A DNA stretch of 64,000 nt, taken from assembly GCA_900547105.1 (NCBI GenBank), contig URFL01000003.1, positions 124,001-188,000 on the forward strand. The letters run 5' to 3'. Both the position numbers and the translations under genes were made by a program. The DNA is from an uncultured Oscillospiraceae bacterium (GTDB lineage: Bacteria; Bacillota; Clostridia; Oscillospirales; Acutalibacteraceae). Below, piece after piece: positions 23,143 to 31,500 of this stretch (the stretch's first letter is position 1; each line of letters starts with the position of its first letter). The notes under the pieces were generated by a model. That model saw only the letters and a program-made list of their open reading frames with translations, searched no databases and was not told where the DNA came from.

Positions 23143-25995
23143 TCAGCTGAATTTGATGGTCAGGATCTTCTTGCCGGTGATGGTGAACGGCACATAACCG
23201 TCTTTGTCCATGGTCAGATCGTCCACATGTTTCTCCTCCAGAGACACCAGCTCGGCTTTGTTCCAAGCCTTGCCGGAGTACGCCGGCAGCTCGAACTCGG
23301 CTTCCTGACGCTCCACCGGAGACTGCGGTTTCGCGATCGGCGCGATGCCGCCATTCAGACGAATGGTGGTCTCGACCGGTTTGTCGGACGGGTTGAACAG
23401 ACGCACGACATAGCCGGTGCCATCTTCAGCGCGTTTCACGGCGCTGACATTCAGGCGCTCGGTGCCCAGCTCCAGGAAGGAGTGGGTCTCAGCGTTTTTA
23501 CCATGCGCAGTGGGCGCAACCTGGCACATCAGGAAGTCCAGGTTGAACTGCTCGGAAGCACCCCAAACGTTCGCTTCCTCCCAGTCGCCGGCGTGCGGCA
23601 TAAACGCATAGTGGAACTGGTTCTTGCCCAGGCACTGCGAGCCTTTCTCCCAGCTGTAATCCTGCATATCGGAGGTGACGCAGATGCGCAGCGGGAAGCA
23701 GCGCAGCAGCGACAGATACACGGTGTTCTGCTCATCGTCCGCGACTTCGTAGGCTTTCAAACCTTCGTTCAGCATCGCGACGCCGTGCTTGCCATCGGTG
23801 ACATCCACGAAGGAGTTCATCGGGTGCTCGGTCATCGGGATCTCATCATACAGCGAGTAGTCCAGTTTCGCGACCTGGCGTTTCAGCACGTCGAACTGAC
23901 CCTGCGCATAGGAGAACTCGGATTTGATGTTGGTCGGGAAACCAACCTGCAGATAGTGGTCCTCGGAATTGTTGTCCACAGTGGTCTGCACATCGACATA
24001 GCGGCTGCCTTTTCTCAGGCTGACGATGCTCTCGATGGTGCAGGGGTTCAGGTGCGGAGAACGGGTCTTTTCGTCCATGGAGCGTTTCTCCGGCAGAGCC
24101 CAATCGATCACGACGCGGAAAGACACTTCCAGCTCGCCATCGTGAACCAGTGTGATTTTCGCGTTCTGGTTCAGGGTGGTGAAGGTTTCGTCGTTCTCGG
24201 GCAGGATGTGCTGCCACGGATCACCGATCTCGCCGGTGTCTTTGAAGAAGTTCAAGCCGTTGTAGGTCTTGTCGTTCTCTTTGTCATAGACGTTGAAGGT
24301 ACCGTTCGCGTTGAAGGTCACGCGCAGGTACTCGTTTTCCATCGCCTGCGGGCCACACAGCATGGTGACCGGAGTCGACGCACGGACATAGCCCAGAGGC
24401 TGCACTTTCATGGTTTTGTAACCCATCGCCGGGATGTCTTTGACTTCCAGCTGGACGGTGTACTCCTGCGTGTGCAGCACGTTGGCGGTATCGTTCGGAT
24501 TCTGGATGATCTGCGCGTTGTTCTTGTTGGTCTTCAGAATCTGATATTTCACTTTGCTGCCGTCGGTATCCAGGATCTGGAAGTTCTGAGCATTCCAGTC
24601 GGCCGGGATCTGCAGCACCGCTTTAACCACTTCCGAGCGTTTGAACGGGGCGGGGTTGAACACCACCAGCGCCGCATCGTCACGGCTCCAGTTGCGCAGA
24701 TCGATGTCGCCGGCGACATCCATAAACGCACGCTCCAGCACGCAAGCGCTCATCTCGCGGCTCTGGCGATAACGATAGATAACATCCTCGTACACAACGT
24801 CGCGGCCGCAAGCACCGATGCTATCGTGACCGTGGTTCTGCAGCAGGTAGTTATAGGACAGGTCGATCTGGTTCTGCGGATAAGGTGCGCCGCACAGAGC
24901 AGCGAACACAGCCATCGGCTCCGCATAGTTTTCCAACTGACGCTCGGTGTTGAAGTTCGCCTGTTTCACATAGGTACGGGCAGAGGTGATCCAGCCCATC
25001 ATACCGGAAACAGAACCCTTGGTGAACGGAGCGCGCATTTCGCCCTTCAGCACACGGGTGTTGGGATCGAACTCGTCGATGATGCCCTGCTCCATTTCAC
25101 GCAGCGTGCTGTGGAACACATCGGCATTCGGCAGAGCCGCATCCAGATCCTCGATCATGCGCACTTCGCGGATGTCGGGGCAGGAGGAGTCGTGGCCGTC
25201 CGACCAGAAACGGTGAGACGTGGTCCAGTCGTTGTCCTGCTCGCGGATCGCCTGCTCGCCGCGCTCTTTGATGTGCTCTTTGTGATACTCGAAGTACGGG
25301 TGAGTGTACTGATAGTCCAGCTCGCTGTAGTTCTCGTCCACAAATTTGAAGATACCGTTGTTGTCGTTCCAGTGGAAATCACGGATACCCTCGTTGGGCA
25401 GGTTGTAATACACCGGGCGCTGCACGATGTACCAGATGTTGTAACGCGGGCGTTTGCCGAGACGGGACGCATAGATGCGGGTGCCGTCCGGGCTTTCCCA
25501 GAAGAATTCCGAAGTCGGAGCTTCGTATTCGTTCAGGCCGCGATAGAAGGAAGCAAAGTGAATGTCAAAGCCGGCATAGATCTGCGGCAGCTGGGAGATC
25601 TGACCCCAACCGAACGGAGAATAACCGGTTTTGCTGACGCCGCCCATTTCTTCGGCGATTTTGTGACCCAGCAGCAGGTTACGGATCAGGGATTCGCCGC
25701 CGACGGTGAATTCGTCAGGCAGGCAGAACCACGGACCGATACCGATGCGGCCTTCGGACACGAGCTGTTTGAATTTTTCCTTTTTCTCCGGATAGATCTC
25801 CAGATAATCCTGCACAGGCATGGTCTGCGAGTCCAGGTGGAAGTGACGGTACTTCGGCTCTTTCTCCAGAATGTCCATCAGCATATCCAGCATATAGCCG
25901 AGCATATACTGCGTGCGTCTGGCGGAAAAGCGCCACTCACGATCCCAGTGGGTGTTCGAGATGAAGTGGCATTGGATCTTCTTGTTTTTGTCCAC
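23143..25995 (-). CDS. GH38-like alpha-mannosidase family protein with atypical active site
   Basis: 950 aa, no signal peptide, so cytoplasmic. GH38 features: N-terminal HxD zinc motif in SNTHWDREW (His16, Asp18), the central NHGHDSIGACGRD motif, and C-terminal beta-sandwich domains. In GH38 enzymes the nucleophile Asp lies in a YLPDSFG- or IDPFGHS-like motif; here the equivalent stretch is GYSPFGWGQ (124-132) with no Asp in either alignment. It may be a divergent subfamily. Start is GTG 25995 with AAGGAG upstream inside the HAD stop region; the two genes are coupled. Intracellular mannosides or phosphorylated mannosides are plausible substrates (inference). Confidence 0.85.
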   Translation of the reverse strand: MDKNKKIQCHFISNTHWDREWRFSARRTQYMLGYMLDMLMDILEKEPKYRHFHLDSQTMPVQDYLEIYPEKKEKFKQLVSEGRIGIGPWFCLPDEFTVGGESLIRNLLLGHKIAEEMGGVSKTGYSPFGWGQISQLPQIYAGFDIHFASFYRGLNEYEAPTSEFFWESPDGTRIYASRLGKRPRYNIWYIVQRPVYYNLPNEGIRDFHWNDNNGIFKFVDENYSELDYQYTHPYFEYHKEHIKERGEQAIREQDNDWTTSHRFWSDGHDSSCPDIREVRMIEDLDAALPNADVFHSTLREMEQGIIDEFDPNTRVLKGEMRAPFTKGSVSGMMGWITSARTYVKQANFNTERQLENYAEPMAVFAALCGAPYPQNQIDLSYNYLLQNHGHDSIGACGRDVVYEDVIYRYRQSREMSACVLERAFMDVAGDIDLRNWSRDDAALVVFNPAPFKRSEVVKAVLQIPADWNAQNFQILDTDGSKVKYQILKTNKNNAQIIQNPNDTANVLHTQEYTVQLEVKDIPAMGYKTMKVQPLGYVRASTPVTMLCGPQAMENEYLRVTFNANGTFNVYDKENDKTYNGLNFFKDTGEIGDPWQHILPENDETFTTLNQNAKITLVHDGELEVSFRVVIDWALPEKRSMDEKTRSPHLNPCTIESIVSLRKGSRYVDVQTTVDNNSEDHYLQVGFPTNIKSEFSYAQGQFDVLKRQVAKLDYSLYDEIPMTEHPMNSFVDVTDGKHGVAMLNEGLKAYEVADDEQNTVYLSLLRCFPLRICVTSDMQDYSWEKGSQCLGKNQFHYAFMPHAGDWEEANVWGASEQFNLDFLMCQVAPTAHGKNAETHSFLELGTERLNVSAVKRAEDGTGYVVRLFNPSDKPVETTIRLNGGIAPIAKPQSPVERQEAEFELPAYSGKAWNKAELVSLEEKHVDDLTMDKDGYVPFTITGKKILTIKFS

Positions 25996-26008
25996 TCTGT
26001 TCAGCTCC

Positions 26009-27004
26009 TTATCCTTTGATGACTTTCAGAATCTCTGCGAACGAATCGCAGTAATGATTACACAACGGCTTGGTGCCGCTTTCGACAATGTTACCGCCCG
26101 CGATACCCACGGTGGTGTAGCCAGCCAGACGCACCGAGCAAACGCCGGCGCCGCTGTCTTCGATACCGATTACGCTGTTGCGCTCGGAGAACGGCACGCC
26201 CAGACCCACAACGCAGGTCTCGGAATACAGCCACGGATGCGGCTTGGGAGCCAGCTCGCCCAGCGTACCCACGCTGCCTTTACGCAGCGGGAAACCGGCA
26301 GAGATGATGGCATCGTAGAAATCGGTGGGTTCGCCCATGCCCAGCGTCTGGAACGCGGACTTGATTTCCGGATAGGCTTTCTCGTACAGGCCGGAGGTGA
26401 CCAGACCGATCTTGACGCCCATATCTTTCAGTTCGTACAGGAAATCCTTGACGCCGACGGTGGGGGTGAAAGCGCCCTCTTTGCCGCGGCCGGCCATGAT
26501 CTCCTCCATCTCGCGATGGGTATGTTCAAAATAGAAGTTGCGCGCGCGATCCAGCGACTCGCCGGGGCAGTATTTGTCGATGCAATACTGCAGGTGCTCG
26601 GACACGCTGTGGCCGGAAACGAACGGGATATCCGACTCTTCCAGCTCAAATTTCGGGTTGCCCAGCAGGCTCGCGATGCTCATCTGGATGATCCAAATCC
26701 AGAACTCTTCGCTGCGCACGGTGGTGCCATCCAGATCCATCAGCACGGCTTTGACCGGTTTCTCGGTCGTCACCGGGTACAGCGGATAGTACGCCGGATA
26801 AGCAATCGCCGATTTCACGCAGGCCAGCGTGTGGTCGCCAAAGGAAACGAACTCCACTTTGCTGTCGCCGGTTTCCACGATGTCCACAACACCGTTTTTG
26901 CCGGTCTGGAAGTTGCCGTCCTCGGTCGCTTCCAGCGCGCGGAAGCCGCTCTGGCTGTCGATGTCACCCAGATCAGGGATATGAATGGTTTTGGTAATGT
27001 CCAT
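26009..27004 (-). CDS. HAD-superfamily phosphatase/phosphomutase-like protein
   Basis: 331 aa. Residues 85-331 form a beta-phosphoglucomutase-like HAD domain with motif I VLMDLDGTTV (Asp90, Asp92), motif II Thr/Ser in GLVTSG, Lys in APKPHPWLY and the acidic motif IGIEDSGAG. Residues 1-84 are an extension with no family I know. ATG 27004 follows AGGA. The GH38-like gene starts 13 bases after its stop with its ribosome site overlapping, so the pair is one translational unit. A sugar-phosphate product or substrate shared with the GH38-like enzyme is inferred. Confidence 0.88.
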   Translation of the reverse strand: MDITKTIHIPDLGDIDSQSGFRALEATEDGNFQTGKNGVVDIVETGDSKVEFVSFGDHTLACVKSAIAYPAYYPLYPVTTEKPVKAVLMDLDGTTVRSEEFWIWIIQMSIASLLGNPKFELEESDIPFVSGHSVSEHLQYCIDKYCPGESLDRARNFYFEHTHREMEEIMAGRGKEGAFTPTVGVKDFLYELKDMGVKIGLVTSGLYEKAYPEIKSAFQTLGMGEPTDFYDAIISAGFPLRKGSVGTLGELAPKPHPWLYSETCVVGLGVPFSERNSVIGIEDSGAGVCSVRLAGYTTVGIAGGNIVESGTKPLCNHYCDSFAEILKVIKG

Positions 27005-27047
27005 AGATCACGCATCCTATTCTTTGTTTTTGTGAAATACCGGGGTA

Positions 27048-27077
27048 ATTATATCACCCCCGCTGTTGTAATGTCAA
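27048..27077 (-). promoter_or_regulatory. Promoter of the HAD/GH38 operon
   Basis: Minus strand: TTGACA (27077-27072), 18-base spacer, consensus TATAAT (27053-27048). Confidence 0.85.
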
Positions 27078-27138
27078 GAATTTCCGGCTTTTTTCTTGTG
27101 GAAAACCACCAGACAATCCTCGCGGTTCAAAAAGAGGG

Positions 27139-28410
27139 TCATTTTTGAACGTCGGTGCCCTCAAATTCGTGGGTCCAATCGTCGATCTTGCCGAAGCTGT
27201 ACACGGTGGTGTAGCCCAGCTTCCGCGCTTTTTCCAGCGCCTGCTGGCTGCGGGTGCCTTTCACGCAATAGAAGATCAGCTCGGTCGACTTGTCCGGATA
27301 CTTCTCGGGCAGGGTGGTTTCGATGCTGCCCACCGGCAGATTCACCGCGCCTTTGATGTGGCGGGGAGCGTATTCGTCCGGTTCGCGCACATCAATGATC
27401 ACCGCGCCCTGCTGCTGATGCTGTAGCGCCGCATCGGATTTGATGCCGTATTGCCGCACCGCTTCGGTATCCACCACCACAGCGGTGAACTGCTCGCCGA
27501 CCACCGCGACCTTGCCGCCGTTGTATGCCACCGCGGTCAGATTGCCGCCGCCGACCTCCTCGGTCTTGAAGCACTGGGCGCAGTCGGGAATGGTGTAGAT
27601 GCGCCCCTTGTTGCAGGACATATACCACTGGTCGCCATCCCACGCCTGACCGCTCACCGTCAGATCCGACACATCCTGCGGCGCACTGTTGTAATAGGAC
27701 AGGTCGCGCACCGTCCAGACCTCGCCGGACAGGGTGGTCGCCACCACAGCGCCCTCTTTTTCGTCCTGGCCGATCGCGCTGAAGATGGTGCCACTCCAGG
27801 TGATGCGGCTGAACGAGGTCTTTTTCTGGTAATAGTCGTTATACTCCATAATCCGCCAATCGGTCAGATTTTCCGAGATAACGGCTTTGCCGCTGTCGGT
27901 CACGCCGATGCACAGCTCGTTGCTGGCAGCCAGACCGGTGATGGTATCGGTCACCCCGCTGCTCAGCGATTTCCAGCTTTTTCCGTCCTCGCTGTACAGC
28001 AGCGTGCCGTCGGTGCCGCCCGCCACATACCGCTCGTTCCAGCGGGCAATGGCATACAGATCGGCGTCCACGCCGGCGCTGCGTTTTTCAAAGTTGGTGC
28101 CGTCCTTCGAGAACACCACCGTGCCCTCATCGCCCACCGCCAGCAGCTCGCCGTTATACGCGACAATGTCGCGCAGCGTCACGCTGACCGGGCTTTTCAG
28201 ATCGGTTGCTTTTTTGGTGTCCACATCCACCGTGCTGATCTTGCCGTCGGTGCCGACGGCGACAAAATCCATATGGTAAGGCGCGATCGCGCGATACCCT
28301 GCCGTTTCCGGCGTTTTGTCCGTTTTCTTTGATTGGCAGCCAGCAGCCACGCCCATCAGCATCACCCCCGTCATCATCAGCGACAGGCCACGCATTATCT
28401 GTCGTTTCAT
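27139..28410 (-). CDS. Lipoprotein fusing a propeller-like domain to a rhodanese domain
   Basis: 423 aa. Signal peptide with lipobox GVAAGC, so anchored outside the membrane. Residues about 45-310 hold repeated units of the BNR/YCF48 kind (for example EGTVVFSKDGTNFEK, DGTLLYSEDGKSWKS), suggesting a beta-propeller. The C terminus (about 325-415) is a rhodanese domain with DVREPDEYAPRHI and active loop CVKGTRS, Cys382 being the catalytic residue. Rhodaneses move sulfane sulfur; an exported one may act on thiol redox state, but the role of the fusion is unknown. ATG 28410 has GGAGGAAGAG upstream. Upstream promoter: TTGTTC, 17 bases, TACAAT. Confidence 0.85.
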   Translation of the reverse strand: MKRQIMRGLSLMMTGVMLMGVAAGCQSKKTDKTPETAGYRAIAPYHMDFVAVGTDGKISTVDVDTKKATDLKSPVSVTLRDIVAYNGELLAVGDEGTVVFSKDGTNFEKRSAGVDADLYAIARWNERYVAGGTDGTLLYSEDGKSWKSLSSGVTDTITGLAASNELCIGVTDSGKAVISENLTDWRIMEYNDYYQKKTSFSRITWSGTIFSAIGQDEKEGAVVATTLSGEVWTVRDLSYYNSAPQDVSDLTVSGQAWDGDQWYMSCNKGRIYTIPDCAQCFKTEEVGGGNLTAVAYNGGKVAVVGEQFTAVVVDTEAVRQYGIKSDAALQHQQQGAVIIDVREPDEYAPRHIKGAVNLPVGSIETTLPEKYPDKSTELIFYCVKGTRSQQALEKARKLGYTTVYSFGKIDDWTHEFEGTDVQK

Positions 28411-28537
28411 ACTCTCTTCCTCCGAAAAATCTGCCGGAATTTCCGGCATTACTCGGTTTTATTGTAGCACAGTTGCCGGTGCAGAACAAGCGATTTTTCC
28501 GCTATATTCAGTCAAAATTTGACCTGTAAACAGCCAT

Positions 28538-28574
28538 TGTCCCGAAACAGGCAAAATTGCCTGTTTCGGGACAA
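28538..28574. terminator. Terminator-like hairpin after the beta-helix gene
   Basis: Perfect 17-bp stem TGTCCCGAAACAGGCAA / TTGCCTGTTTCGGGACA with a 2-3 base loop; no T tract. It sits seven bases after the stop of the 1690-aa gene. Confidence 0.65.
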
Positions 28575-28580
28575 CGATCA

Positions 28581-31500
28581 TCAGTCTTTGGCGGGGAAGC
28601 TGGTGCGCTGACCGTTCGCGTATTGCAAAATCACCAACGCATCGGCGGCGGTCACGCTGCCGGAGCCATCCACATCCGCCATATACTGCTGGCGGCCATC
28701 CAGCGTGATGCGCCCCGCTGCGTGCTGCAGCGTCATCAACGCATCCATCACATCCACCTTGCCGGTCTGGGTCACGTCGCCGTGAGCCAGCTTTTTCAGA
28801 CCTTTTTTGGCGGTTTGCAGCGCTTTTATCGCCGTATCCACCATCGTCTGGCTGGCGTTGCCGTCCGCCAGCAGGGCGGTCGCTTCGTCCAGCGCCGTTT
28901 TATACGCTTCGTACGACACGGCAGTGTAGCGATTGCCATCCACCGGGCTGTCCTGCTCGGTTTTGAGCGCCGCCGCCAGCGCCGTGGTATCGGCGTGCTC
29001 GGTCAGCGCCGCATAGGCGGCGTTCAACGATTCCAGCGCCTCCAACACCTCAGTCGCCAACGACTGTTTGTTGTCGCTGACCGCCTGTGCCGCCGCTTTG
29101 GCGGTTTGGTAGGCAGAATAGGACTGCGGCGTGTAGCGCGACTCGTCCACCGCGCGCAGCAGCGCCTGCTTCAGCTGCATTTGCAGTTCGGGCAGCACAT
29201 CGCCCACGATGCACACATCCGAAAGCGTCATGGTGTAGGTGCCCGCTGCCTTGTTCAGGCTGTCGATATACATCTGCAGCCGGCTGACATTCGCCCAGCT
29301 CAGATCGCCGTTCTTTTCCGCATTGGACAGCGGCAGCATGATATAGTTGGCACCGCTGTGCAGATTCGGCAGGTTGGCTTTGATATCGTAGGTATTTTCG
29401 CCCTTGACCTTGGTGGAGCCCAGCTTGATCTTACCGGTGCTGAACACCTGATCGTCCGCCGCCTGGTTGTCTTTTTCCAGCGTCACGGTCATCCGCAGAT
29501 ACAGCTTGTTGCGGTCATAGGCGGACAGGTCAATCGTTTTGTCGGCGGTTTTCCATCCGGTGTTGACCGCGCCCTGCGCCGGCGAAGTCACCTTGTAGCT
29601 GCCCTCGGCTTTGGTGAAGCGTCCCAGCACCACCAGCGCGCCGTCCGGCTGCAGCTGATCCAGCAGCCGCTGCAATTCGGTCGCCGCCTGATCCACCTGT
29701 GCGACCGTAGCGGTTTCGCTGTTGTACAGCTCTTCCGCCTTCTGGCGCAACGACTGGTACTGCTGCATTTCCGCATCGGTGTGACCGGCGGGATCCAGCA
29801 CGGTATCCAGCGCTTTTTTCAGCGCCAGCTTCTGCCGGTTGAGCGCCGTCAAGTCCACAATGCGGGCAGCGCTGGTGGTCATGGTGAATTTGCCTTTGTA
29901 ATTGTTCAGACTATCAATATAGATGCGCACGCGGTTGACCGAACGCAGATTCAGCGCCAGCGCATTTTGTCCCGCCGCCGTGCCCGGCTGGGCATCCGAC
30001 AGCTTGAGCGACAGCACATTTTCGCCGGTATGCAGTCCCAGCTGCTCCATCGACCAGTAGTTCCACTGCTCGCGACCATCCGCATCCACCGACCGCAGCT
30101 GCAGCCGACCGGCGCGGTAGAGATTTTCGTCCGGCTCGGTAGCGCCCTCTTTGGTCAGCGTCACGGTCAGCTGCAAACGCAGCGTATCCGCGTTGTAGCC
30201 CGACAGATTTACGCCGCGGTCGGCGCTGCCGCCGTCCACCAGCTGCCAGCCGGTTTCTACAATGCTGCCTTTTTGCCCATCCGCCAGCTGGCTGTTGTCC
30301 GCTTCCTTCGTGGTGGCGAGCGCCGAGAAGTTCATCAGCGTTTCTTTGGCGGACAGCTCCGGTCCGTTATAGGCTTTGATGACATCGGCGTTCGGCCAAA
30401 TGTTGATATTCAGCCGATCGCGGCATTCCAGGTTGCCGATCACCTTGCCGAACGAGCCGGCTTCGTAGGTGAAGTTGGGCACATAGCCGTTGTCGTTGTT
30501 GTTGTTGGAGATGATGGTGGAGGCAAGCACATTCAGCGTGCCGCCCTGCTTGACCACGCCTTTGTACACGCACCACGAGAAATACTGCACCAGATCCACG
30601 GTGCCGCCCTCGACATACACGAGGTTGGAGCGCGCATCCCACGCGTCCGCGTTGTATAGGCTCACGCGGCCCTCAAATCCGGGCAGCGTTTTGACATTGT
30701 AGCCGCCCTGCTGTTCTTTGAACACGCCCATCGAGCTGACGATGGCGAGGTTCGCCTTGCTGCCGGCGGTGCCGACCACGCCGTTGGTCGCGGCGTCAAA
30801 CGCCACGCCCCACATCACACCGTCAAAATCACCGCCGGTGTAGGGGTCGGATTTCAACACGATCTGCTCCGCCACAATGATATTGAAGCAGGAGAAGAAG
30901 TTGACATTTTTCACATCACCCAGAATCAGGCCTTTGACCACGCGGGTGGTGTAATCCTCCATCAAGTCGTTGGTGGAGGTGACACCGTCGCTGCTGATAT
31001 CACCGCCCGGCCGGTTGGGATACCGCCACTGCTGCACCCAGCCGGAGTAGTTGAAGTGCAGATTCTGCACATAACCGCCGTCAGTGCCGTGACCCATCTC
31101 CAGCGTGGCATACATCGCCGCGCCGGTCACATCGGTGATCACGATGTTGTCGCAGCGGTTGGTCATCGCGTCGATCGCGGTGTAGGTCGCGATCATGGTC
31201 ATATTCTGGATCCAGGTGTTCTTGTTGGCGCGCACCGTGGGGGGATAGGCGTGCACCGTTTCGTTGTCGTTGTAGCCCTCTTTATCGGTATAGCCCTGTT
31301 CGGGATACGCCACCGAGAAGCCTTTCACGCCCGCGCCCTCCGCCAGCGTGATCAGCGGCGCGCCGTTCACGTTGTCCTTGTTGCCGTAGGCAAAGATCTG
31401 GGTGCCGCGCTCGGTGCTGTTGCCGTAGTGCGCGGATTCAAAGGTACCGCGCAGCTCCACGCCGGTGGGAACGGTCAACGCGCCGTTGACGCGATACACG

